This document shows positions 15,932-23,588 of a stretch of DNA of 64,000 nucleotides, one piece after another. Origin of the DNA: Massilia violaceinigra (GTDB lineage Bacteria > Pseudomonadota > Gammaproteobacteria > Burkholderiales > Burkholderiaceae_D); the NCBI RefSeq assembly GCF_002752675.1, contig NZ_CP024608.1, forward strand, positions 3,038,001 to 3,102,000, in the 5' to 3' direction. The notes below the pieces were generated by a model. It had not been told where the DNA came from. It worked only from the letters and a program-made list of their open reading frames with translations, and did not search any database. The position numbers were made by a program, and so were the translations under genes. The number at the start of each line of letters is the position of its first letter. The first letter of the stretch is position 1.

Positions 15932-18790
15932 TTACTTCAGGCGCAGCAGCCGCGCGCCGTACACATCGAACTTGTTGGATGGGCCTTCGGCGCCACCGGC
16001 CGCGCTGAAGGTGCTGTTACTTTGCAGGTAGCTCATATTATAGAAGTCGCTCATCTCCAGCGAGTATCGGCCCGGCTTGAGGCGGGTCCGCAAGGGCGTC
16101 GACATCACCGGTGGCGTGCCGGTCTTGTCGATGCGCGCATGCGGCAGCTGCACCACGCCCTGCGCCGCAATGCGGCCGGCGGCGTCTTTCAGGACCAGCC
16201 ATTTTACGCCGCCGCTGATGCCAAGGTTGATCTGGTTGGCGCGATTATGGTAGCGCACCTGCAGGCCGTATTCGCCAGCCTGCGCGACCCTTACCGCGCC
16301 GAAACGCAGGCGCTCGCCCGGCTTGCCCCAGTCCTTCAGCGGCGTCTGCGCAAGGGCGGCGCCGATCAGGGGGATCTCGATCACCGTGCCGGTGCAGTGC
16401 GGCACGCTGTGGTGGCTGCGATTGCCCGAAGCGGAAAATTGCGCCTCGACAGCGTAGCACGCGGCCGCCGGCGCAGCGCGGTCGCTCCAGGCGCCGGCGG
16501 CGACGCTGGCGGCAGCCAGCTTGCCGTCGCGGTAGATGTTGTACACGGTGCCGGCACCATTGCCGTTCGCATCGATCCGCAGCGTGGCCGCTTCAGTGCC
16601 CTTGGCGATGCCCGGTTCGCGCGGTCCGAAAACGTCGGGCCCTTCGGCGTAGGGCGCCGCATCGACGCGGCGGATCTGCTGGTCGCCTTCCTGCAGTGGA
16701 CCGAGCGCGATATCGATGGTCGCGTTATCCGGCAGTTGTTGCCACGTGAGCGACGCCGCTGCCGGCACGCCGCCGATGGCGATGTTCTTGACCGGATAGT
16801 AGCCGTCTTCCTTGCTGGCGGCGGGCAGTGCGATCCGGACGTTCATGCGCTTGCCGCGCAGGGTCAGGTTATTGAGGGTGATGACGGAGGCCGCGCCAAA
16901 CGTCTCGCGCCGCAGCTTGGCGGTGATAAATGGACGTACATCGATGCCGCTGCTTGTCACGCTGATGCCGAACACGTTCCCGATCACCATGCCGAGGTAG
17001 CCGCCGACCGACCACAGTTGGCGCTTCGAGTTGATCACGGGGCCGATCAGTGCAGGCTGCTGTTCATCGAGCAGCAGCGGCTGGCCGGAGATCCACTCCA
17101 GGTTTTCCATGTTCGACAGGTTCAGCGCGGCGCCGCGCATCAGCGTGCCGTATGCGGCGTCGGCCACGCTGACGTTGGCGCGCAGGCTGGCGGCCTTGAG
17201 GCCGTAGGCGGTCACGAACGGCCAGATGGCGCGGTTGTGGTACACCGGCGTGCCTTGCTGCTGCGGGTAGATCACGGGTGCGCCCATCGGCCCGTGCGGA
17301 TAGCTGGCCAGGATGCGGCGCGCGCGTTCGCCGTCGGCCACGCCGGTGACGATGGCCAGCGCTTGTCCGAGCCAGTCGAATTTATGCATTGGCGCCCCGT
17401 CGAAGTGGGGCGCGCTCAAGCTGCTGTACATGCCGGCGTCCTCAAGCCACAGGCGCTCGTTGATGCTGCGCTTGAGCGCCGTGGCCCAGCGGCCATATCT
17501 GGCCGAACGTGCGTGGTCGCCGCTGTCGTGTGCCAGCGATGCGGCCAGGGTCAGCGCCTTGTAGTGAAGGACGTTGGTCGACAGGGCTTTCGAGCTGGCC
17601 AGCGAGGCCAGGTCGCCCACGATCCAGGCGGCGTAGCTCTGGTCGCGCCAGTCGAGAAAGGATTGTTCGCCCATGTACAGACCGGAGGCGGCGTCGAACG
17701 CAGCCAGCCGGTCGTTTTCCAGGGTGTTGACCAGCGCTTTCAGGGCGCGCTCCACAAACGGTGCGCGCTGCGCCGGCGGCAAATTATTGAGCGCCGCTTC
17801 GGCGCCGAGTACCCACGCTACGCGGTCGGTGCTGACCGGCCAGCTGCCGCCGCTGCCGGTATCCTGGATGATCTGCATGCCGTCGGCGCTGCCCGCCACC
17901 TGCGGCGCGCGGGTGATACCGGGCCGGTAGCCGGACAGCTTGAAGTCGAGCGAGTTGCGCACCCGCTCCGGGTCGAGCATCGCCAGCCCCAGGTCGGCTG
18001 CGTACGACAGGTCGCGTGTCCAGACGTAGTGCCATTTTTCGCCGGTTTCGAAGCAGTCGCAGTCGATGGCGCTGGCGCCGTTGTAGTTGCCATCCTTGAT
18101 TTGCGCGACCGCATTCTGCTTCATTTCATCGAGCGCCAGTGCGAACAGCGCGTCGAAGGCGAGGCTGCCGCTGCGCACCGTGGGCTGGCCTGCGGCCTCT
18201 CGATAGGTGGCCGATTGCGGGCCGGGGTCGCGCAGCGGCATTGTGGTCGATTGGGTATAGCTGCGCAGCGTCGCATGCACGTCCGGCGTCGAGAAGCGCA
18301 CCGTGGCAGTGGCGCCATCAATGATGCGGTATTCGCTGGGGCTGATGACGGCGTGGCCCTGGTGCGGATCGGCCGTGCTGGCGGGCGGCGTGCCTGTCTG
18401 CGCCACGCGCAGCAGCGGCGCCGCCGGGTCGGAGGCGTCGATGGAAAAGCGCCAGGTCGATGTCTTTTTGACGAACAGGTAGTCCTCGGGACCGGGCCGG
18501 GGTTGCATCTTGTAGCTGGCGCCGGCGGCGACGGTGACGCTGGCGGTCGGGTCGATCACCCATTCGGCCGACCAGTCCTTGCTGCCGACCTTGAAGCCGT
18601 GATAGCCGGGGCTGACCAGGATCTCCGCTTCGTACACGCCCTTGCCTTTGTAAGCCAGCGGATGGTCAATGCCCCAGCCATTGAAGCCGCCGCGCAGGTA
18701 CATGGGCGCGGCCAGCGTGCCGCTGTCGGCGATGCTGGCGGCGCTGGCCGAGAACAGGACGGCGGCGAGCAGGTGGGTGGTCTTGAACAT
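15932..18790 (-). CDS. Secreted six-hairpin glycosidase with N-terminal starch-binding-like domain
   Basis: A 952-residue exported protein. After a signal peptide (MFKTTHLLAAVLFSASAASIA) residues about 25-125 resemble the E-set/CBM domain at the front of pullulanases and alpha-amylases (MYLRGGFNGWGIDHPLAYKG). The central ~500 residues look like an (alpha/alpha)6 six-hairpin glycosidase fold (WHYVWTRDLSYAADLGLAML, DWRDQSYAAWIVGDL, NLEWISGQPLLLDEQQ). The C-terminal ~250 residues are beta-rich. The catalytic acids cannot be placed confidently and I cannot assign a GH family. The ATG overlaps the preceding gene's TGA by one base, so it is co-translated with the GH133-like enzyme. It probably acts on branched malto-oligosaccharides in the periplasm or outside. 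Confidence 0.72.
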   Translation of the reverse strand: MFKTTHLLAAVLFSASAASIADSGTLAAPMYLRGGFNGWGIDHPLAYKGKGVYEAEILVSPGYHGFKVGSKDWSAEWVIDPTASVTVAAGASYKMQPRPGPEDYLFVKKTSTWRFSIDASDPAAPLLRVAQTGTPPASTADPHQGHAVISPSEYRIIDGATATVRFSTPDVHATLRSYTQSTTMPLRDPGPQSATYREAAGQPTVRSGSLAFDALFALALDEMKQNAVAQIKDGNYNGASAIDCDCFETGEKWHYVWTRDLSYAADLGLAMLDPERVRNSLDFKLSGYRPGITRAPQVAGSADGMQIIQDTGSGGSWPVSTDRVAWVLGAEAALNNLPPAQRAPFVERALKALVNTLENDRLAAFDAASGLYMGEQSFLDWRDQSYAAWIVGDLASLASSKALSTNVLHYKALTLAASLAHDSGDHARSARYGRWATALKRSINERLWLEDAGMYSSLSAPHFDGAPMHKFDWLGQALAIVTGVADGERARRILASYPHGPMGAPVIYPQQQGTPVYHNRAIWPFVTAYGLKAASLRANVSVADAAYGTLMRGAALNLSNMENLEWISGQPLLLDEQQPALIGPVINSKRQLWSVGGYLGMVIGNVFGISVTSSGIDVRPFITAKLRRETFGAASVITLNNLTLRGKRMNVRIALPAASKEDGYYPVKNIAIGGVPAAASLTWQQLPDNATIDIALGPLQEGDQQIRRVDAAPYAEGPDVFGPREPGIAKGTEAATLRIDANGNGAGTVYNIYRDGKLAAASVAAGAWSDRAAPAAACYAVEAQFSASGNRSHHSVPHCTGTVIEIPLIGAALAQTPLKDWGKPGERLRFGAVRVAQAGEYGLQVRYHNRANQINLGISGGVKWLVLKDAAGRIAAQGVVQLPHARIDKTGTPPVMSTPLRTRLKPGRYSLEMSDFYNMSYLQSNSTFSAAGGAEGPSNKFDVYGARLLRLK

Positions 18791-21096
18791 CAGCGGTATT
18801 CCTTCCGTTCGACGATGCCCTTCAAGGCATCCTTCGATTTGAGCATGGGGAAGTCGTCGGCGCGGTAGCGCCGGGGCGTCTGGAAAACGAGTTCGCCGAT
18901 CTCGCTGGCATAGCTGGCCTGGCGCGGGCGCACCGCGAGCGGCTTGCCGTTGACCGTGGCCTTGCCGCCACCCGTCACCAGCAGGGCCGGTTTGCCGGGA
19001 GCGAGTTCGAACGCGAGCTGCGATCGGCTCTTGTCGCCGTTCAGGAAGTTGAACGACACCTTGCGCGGCGCGCCGCCGTTCAGACGCAGCGTCCAGTGCT
19101 GCTGCTTGCCCACGCGGCGGAAATCGACTTCGATGCTGTCCGCTGCGCCGAAGGGCAGGGTCGCGTAAAACTCGCTCCACGCGGCGGGGATCGCCGGCGT
19201 GAAGGCCAGCGTGTTGTCGAGCAGGCGTGGCCGGAAGCCGACGTAGTCCTGGTAGCCGTTGCGCGCATACTCGGCCACGCTCCACGACTGAGCGTAGGTG
19301 CCGGATGGTGTGGGCTTGCCGTCGTCGCCGGGCAGGGCGTCGAGCAGTTCGCTCATGTTCCCCAGTGTGCCGAGGCCGAGGATTTGCTGGCCCAGGTTTT
19401 GGCTCAATTTCCAGGCCAGGTCCTGGTAGCCGAATTTGTTCAGCGCCGTGACCGTGAAGCCGGCATTCCAGCCCCAGATGGTGCCCTGGTGGTAGGCCGC
19501 ATCCTTGTGGTGAAAGGCCGGGTTTTCATGGCGCGGATGGAAGTAGGGATCGTTCTGGCTCAGCGAAGCAATGCCGTAGGGGTAGAGCAGTTCGGACACC
19601 GCGTTGCGCGTCACGCGCGCCTGCACCAAGGGCGCAATGAAGTCGTCGAACGGAATGGACACCAGCATCAGCTGGTTGGGACGGATCTTGGTATCGCGGC
19701 TGGCGTCGTCACGAAGGCGGTCGGCCATGCTGCTGCCGTCCCAGTACAGCTTGAGGAAGCTGCGCTGCGCCTTGGCGGCCAGTGCGTTCCACTGGCGCGC
19801 GCGGCCCTTGTCGCCGGCCTGCGTTGCCAGCCAGGCGCCGGTCTTGAGGGCGGTGTGCCACAGGGCCTGGATTTCGACGGCGCGCGGGCCGCGTGCAGAC
19901 CACGGGTCCTTGTTGTCGATGCGGGCGTCCATCCAGGTGTCGGCCGAATCGTGCGCCAGCAGGCCGTCCTGGTCGACATAGTTGGCGAGGGCGCCGTCGA
20001 AGTAGGGCAGGGCGAGCTGGTACATCTGGCGCGCAAAGGCTTTGTCGCCGGTGTACTGGATGTACTCGAAGGCTTCGCGCAGCATCCACGGCGTACCGTC
20101 GACGGTGTTGTAGATAATGCTGTCGCCGGCCGCGACGCGGTTGGGAATGCGGCCGTACTCCTTGTCGCGCGGTTCGCGCAGGTTCTGGTAGCGCGCGAAA
20201 TTCGACAGCACGGCTTTGGCTTCGTCGAACTGGCCCGATACCAGCAAGGTGCCGGGCAGGGCGATGAAGGTGTCGCGGCCCCAGTTGTCGCGAAACCACG
20301 GCAGGCCGGCCCAGATGCCGGTGCCGAATTCCTCGACCACGAACATGCGGCTGGCGGCCTTGGCCCAGTTGAGCGCCTTGTTGTATTCGGCGTCGCTGGT
20401 GGACAGGTAGCTTTTGGTCAGCGCTTCATATAGTGCCTTGCGTTCGGCGTCGATCGGCTCAAGCTTCACCTGCGCCAGTGCGCGTTCGCTGGCCTGGGCT
20501 GCGGTGTCGCCAAAGGCCACGACCACCGTCATGTCACGCACCGCTTGCGCGCTGCGCAGGGTGAGGCCGTCGCCCAGCACGAAGGGGCGGTTGGCTGCGA
20601 TGGCGGTGAAAAGACCCATGGCATCGGCTGGCGCCACGACCACAACGTCGCCGTCGCGGCCGATGGCGCCCGGCGCCTTGAGCAGCGCCTGCACTGCCAG
20701 CTCGGCGTCGGCCGGGTTGGTCAGCCGGATCGCGAGCGCGTGCTTTTTCGACAGCAGCGCCATTTCCTCGATGGCGCCGCCGGCGTGGCGCACCCGGTGG
20801 CCGTAAGGGAGAACCTGTTCGCTGGAGCGTGTGCGTTCGTTGGGTGTGCCGTTTACAAACGTGGCGTAGCCCTCGAACATGGAGGCATTCCTGATCGTGT
20901 AGCCGGCACCCCTGTCGTAGCTCTGGGTGTAGCCCTCGAAGTAGCCCGCCAGGTTGTCGCCCACCACGAACTGCGGTTGCTGGCCCGGCGGAACGCTGAT
21001 CGCCATGGCGTCGAAGAAGGCGTCCACGCCAGGCTTGCCGGCAGCCGCGGTGATTGGCATGGCGATGGCGGCCGCCAGCGCGATCAGGTACTTCAT
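18790..21096 (-). CDS. Secreted amylo-alpha-1,6-glucosidase (GH133-like glycogen debranching enzyme)
   Basis: A 768-residue exported protein with signal peptide MKYLIALAAAIAMPITAAAG. The N-terminal part fits the bacterial debranching enzyme N-domain. The C-terminal two thirds carry GDE_C-type motifs: GLPWFRDNWGRDTFIALPG, DSADTWMDAR, EIQALWHTAL and YHQGTIWGWNAG. The expected reaction is hydrolysis of alpha-1,6 branch glucose from glycogen or limit dextrins. Most relatives are cytoplasmic, so an exported copy fits extracellular or periplasmic glycogen use. It overlaps the upstream neopullulanase by four bases and the downstream glycosidase by one. Confidence 0.83.
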   Translation of the reverse strand: MKYLIALAAAIAMPITAAAGKPGVDAFFDAMAISVPPGQQPQFVVGDNLAGYFEGYTQSYDRGAGYTIRNASMFEGYATFVNGTPNERTRSSEQVLPYGHRVRHAGGAIEEMALLSKKHALAIRLTNPADAELAVQALLKAPGAIGRDGDVVVVAPADAMGLFTAIAANRPFVLGDGLTLRSAQAVRDMTVVVAFGDTAAQASERALAQVKLEPIDAERKALYEALTKSYLSTSDAEYNKALNWAKAASRMFVVEEFGTGIWAGLPWFRDNWGRDTFIALPGTLLVSGQFDEAKAVLSNFARYQNLREPRDKEYGRIPNRVAAGDSIIYNTVDGTPWMLREAFEYIQYTGDKAFARQMYQLALPYFDGALANYVDQDGLLAHDSADTWMDARIDNKDPWSARGPRAVEIQALWHTALKTGAWLATQAGDKGRARQWNALAAKAQRSFLKLYWDGSSMADRLRDDASRDTKIRPNQLMLVSIPFDDFIAPLVQARVTRNAVSELLYPYGIASLSQNDPYFHPRHENPAFHHKDAAYHQGTIWGWNAGFTVTALNKFGYQDLAWKLSQNLGQQILGLGTLGNMSELLDALPGDDGKPTPSGTYAQSWSVAEYARNGYQDYVGFRPRLLDNTLAFTPAIPAAWSEFYATLPFGAADSIEVDFRRVGKQQHWTLRLNGGAPRKVSFNFLNGDKSRSQLAFELAPGKPALLVTGGGKATVNGKPLAVRPRQASYASEIGELVFQTPRRYRADDFPMLKSKDALKGIVERKEYR

Positions 21097-22973
21097 TCAA
21101 TCTCCAGGATCAATGCCGAACGGGCCGGCAGGGTCAGTGCCGTTGCGAGGGCATGGGTGGCACCGGTGATGGCATCGGTGCCGCTTTTGGCGCCCTTGAG
21201 CATTTCGTGAAAGCGCTCTAACGGCAGCACGGCGTCCTTGTCGCCTTTGTTCAGCGCCACCATGACCTTTTTCTTGCCGTCGTAGCGGAAGTAAACCCAG
21301 GTGCCATTCTCGGCGCCGTACTGCATGGTCTTCCCGTGGTGGATGACGCTGTGCGACTTGCGCCAGTTGACCAGCTTCTTGACGAAGGCCTGGGCCTCGC
21401 GCTGCTGGGCGTTCAATCCATCGCCGGTAAAGGCGCTGGCCGCGTCGGCGCGCCAGCCGCCCGGGAAGTCCTGGCGGAAGCTGGCGTCGTCGCGGATTTT
21501 GGTTTCGCTGGTCATGAGCACCTCGGTACCGTAGTAGAACTGAGGTATGCGCGGCAAGGTCATGAGCATGGCGAGGCTCATCTTGTACAGCTTGAGGTCT
21601 TCGCCGACCACGCTGAAGGTGCGCGCGATGTCGTGGTTCCCCTCGAACAGCACCAGATTGCCGGGGTCCGGATACAGGTGGTCTTGCGAAAGCATTTCGT
21701 AGACGTCGGTGAAGCCCGGTGCCGGATCGGTGGCGGCGAGGGTGGCGCGGATGGTTTCGGCCAGCGGAAAGTCCATCAGGCTGGGAAGGTAGCTGATGTA
21801 GCCGTCGAAGTTGACTTTGCCGCGCTGCCAGTGCGACACCACCACCGGCGACTTGTGCCATTCTTCGCCCACCAGGTTCAGATTGGGATATTCGGCCATC
21901 AGGCGCCGCGTGTACTCGGTGAGGAAGGCGCTGTCGGAGTAGCCGTAAGTGTCGATGCGCAGGCCGGACAAGCCGGCGTACTCGATCCACCAGATGTTGT
22001 TCTGAATGAGGTAGTTGGCTACCAGCGGGTTGGCCTGGTTCAGGTCCGGCATGCTGCTGGCGAACCAGCCCTTGGTGAAGTTGGCGCGGTCCTGCTGCGA
22101 TCCGTACGGGTCCTGCACCGATACGCGATGGTGCTGGGTGGGCGTGAACGTGCCGCCGTTGGTGGTCCAGTCCGGGCCCGGCAAGTCTTTCATCCACCAG
22201 TGGTGGCTGCCGATATGCGACAGCACCACATCCTGAATGATGCCGATACCTTTCTTGCGCGCCTGCGCCGAGAGCCGGCGGTAGTCCTCGTTGCTGCCGT
22301 AGCGCGGGTCGATGCGGTAATGGTTGGTGGCCGCATAGCCGTGGTAGGAGTAGGCCGGCATGTCGTTTTCGACCAGCGGCGTGGGCCAGATCTGGGTGAA
22401 GCCCATGGCCGCGATGTAGTCCAGATGGTCGGCCACGCCGCGCAGGTCGCCGCCATGGCGCGCGGTGCCCGAGGTGCGGTTGGCCTGGTCGGCCATGCCG
22501 GGGACGTTGTCGTTGGCCGGGTCGCCGTTGGCGAAGCGGTCGGGCATGATCTGGTAGATGGCGTCCTTGCTGCCGAAGCCCTGGCGTTGGGCCGATCCGG
22601 CGTCGCGCGCCTGCAGTTGGTAGGGGTAGCGGATGGTGCGGGCGCCCTCCTTGAACAGGATGTCGAATGTGCCCGGTCTGGCGTCAGGCCCGATCATCAG
22701 GTCAATGAAGAGGTAGTTGCGGTTCGCGACCTGGGTGACCGCTTCGATGCGCACGCTCGGATAGTCGATGACGGGGCGGGTATCGGCGATGCGCTCCCCG
22801 TGGACCATCAGCTGGAGTTTGCTGTGCCGCATCCCGGTCCACCAAGAGGGCGGTTCGAGGTGGGAAATGCGTGCGGCCGGCAGGGATGCGGCGCCGGCAA
22901 GCGCGGCGGCACTTCCCAGGGCAGCAAGAGCAAACAGTCGGAGTAGGGGCGTGCGGCTTCCTGCTGGGGTCAT
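21093..22973 (-). CDS. Secreted GH13 alpha-amylase family enzyme (neopullulanase/cyclomaltodextrinase-like)
   Basis: A 626-residue exported GH13 enzyme with a hydrophobic signal segment at about residues 10-28. It has an N-terminal cyclomaltodextrinase-type beta domain (HLEPPSWWTGMRHSKLQLMVHG) and a TIM barrel. Catalytic residues sit in GLRIDTYGYSD (nucleophile Asp), LVGEEWH (acid/base Glu) and FEGNHDIAR (third Asp). This layout matches SusA/NplT-like neopullulanases acting on alpha-glucans. It is the first gene of a four-gene minus-strand operon that starts opposite the TonB receptor. A palindromic operator-like site lies 41 bases upstream of the start codon. Confidence 0.88.
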   Translation of the reverse strand: MTPAGSRTPLLRLFALAALGSAAALAGAASLPAARISHLEPPSWWTGMRHSKLQLMVHGERIADTRPVIDYPSVRIEAVTQVANRNYLFIDLMIGPDARPGTFDILFKEGARTIRYPYQLQARDAGSAQRQGFGSKDAIYQIMPDRFANGDPANDNVPGMADQANRTSGTARHGGDLRGVADHLDYIAAMGFTQIWPTPLVENDMPAYSYHGYAATNHYRIDPRYGSNEDYRRLSAQARKKGIGIIQDVVLSHIGSHHWWMKDLPGPDWTTNGGTFTPTQHHRVSVQDPYGSQQDRANFTKGWFASSMPDLNQANPLVANYLIQNNIWWIEYAGLSGLRIDTYGYSDSAFLTEYTRRLMAEYPNLNLVGEEWHKSPVVVSHWQRGKVNFDGYISYLPSLMDFPLAETIRATLAATDPAPGFTDVYEMLSQDHLYPDPGNLVLFEGNHDIARTFSVVGEDLKLYKMSLAMLMTLPRIPQFYYGTEVLMTSETKIRDDASFRQDFPGGWRADAASAFTGDGLNAQQREAQAFVKKLVNWRKSHSVIHHGKTMQYGAENGTWVYFRYDGKKKVMVALNKGDKDAVLPLERFHEMLKGAKSGTDAITGATHALATALTLPARSALILEIE

Positions 22974-23013
22974 GCTGTCTCCAATGTGTCAGGGATGACT
23001 GTCTGTGCAGTCG

Positions 23014-23028
23014 CGTAGTATGGCTACA
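23014..23028. promoter_or_regulatory. Operator-like palindrome, hydrolase-operon side
   Basis: CGTAGTATGGCTACA matches TGTAGYNNNRCTACA at 11 of 12 fixed positions. It lies 41 bases upstream of the neopullulanase start, close to where its promoter should be. Confidence 0.5.
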
Positions 23029-23113
23029 TGGTCTTGTTATCGATAAAGCATACTACAGAAGAGGATGGCTATCAAACGCCATGGCGCGGCGGCGATCAGT
23101 CAGCTTTACAGGT

Positions 23114-23128
23114 GCTAGTTTAGCTACA
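23114..23128. promoter_or_regulatory. Weaker operator-like palindrome
   Basis: GCTAGTTTAGCTACA matches TGTAGYNNNRCTACA at 10 of 12 fixed positions. It is 100 bp from the 23014 copy, which would allow cooperative or looped binding. Confidence 0.35.
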
Positions 23129-23340
23129 TGGCGTGTCAATACTGTCTTAATACGCCGCAGAGATCGTCTGCGGGTCCAGCATCCGGGCATTTTTTGATCG
23201 GGTGCAACGGCGTGGGTATCCATGGTGTGGTTTTTTACTACGGAATCTGCTACAAAAATGTAGTAACGATAAATTTCCAAAAAGGAAGATTGCACTAGCT
23301 TGGTGCGAAAACTATCCAAAGCAAGGAAAAATCCGGATGA

Positions 23341-23355
23341 TGTAGTCGGACTACA
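23341..23355. promoter_or_regulatory. Perfect operator-like palindrome upstream of TonB receptor
   Basis: TGTAGTCGGACTACA is a perfect 7+1+7 palindrome about 234 bases before the receptor ATG. A second, imperfect copy (TGTAGCCGAAATACA) follows at 23374-23388, 33 bp away, which is three helical turns. The same word recurs before other sugar genes in this window. Confidence 0.65.
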
Positions 23356-23373
23356 GCTGTCTTTACCGTGTTC

Positions 23374-23388
23374 TGTAGCCGAAATACA
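23374..23388. promoter_or_regulatory. Second operator-like palindrome upstream of TonB receptor
   Basis: TGTAGCCGAAATACA matches TGTAGYNNNRCTACA at 11 of 12 fixed positions and is on the same helix face as the perfect site, 33 bp away. Confidence 0.45.
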
Positions 23389-23588
23389 ACGAGCCACCCC
23401 ATCGCAGCCGGTAGGCGATGCAAAAACCGCACTTTTCCGTAGTCGTACGCAACTCACGTTGACAGTGCATCTAGTTTTAGTACAGAATCGGCTCAGAGCG
23501 TCCTAGAACGTTGCATTTGGAACCCGTGCAGTCGCCGCCATGCTGAAGATACGGGAATTGTGTAGTAATGATGAGATGAGGGGACAGA

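Larger units (their letters stand above)
22974..23588. promoter_or_regulatory. Divergent control region between hydrolase operon and TonB receptor
   Basis: This 615-bp AT-richer gap between two divergent transcripts has no credible gene. It holds at least four copies of a 15-bp palindrome of the form TGTAGYNNNRCTACA (23014, 23114, 23341 and 23374), plus loose half-sites TGTAGT at 23259 and 23561 and ACTACA near 23052. The clustering suggests cooperative control of both transcripts by one dimeric regulator. Confidence 0.65.

Noticed and set aside
15905..18868. 987-codon open frame on the plus strand opposite the six-hairpin glycosidase
   Set aside because: Shadow of a GC-rich gene: the translation is rich in Arg, His, Gly and Ala with no domain, while the minus strand gives a signal peptide and glycosidase motifs.
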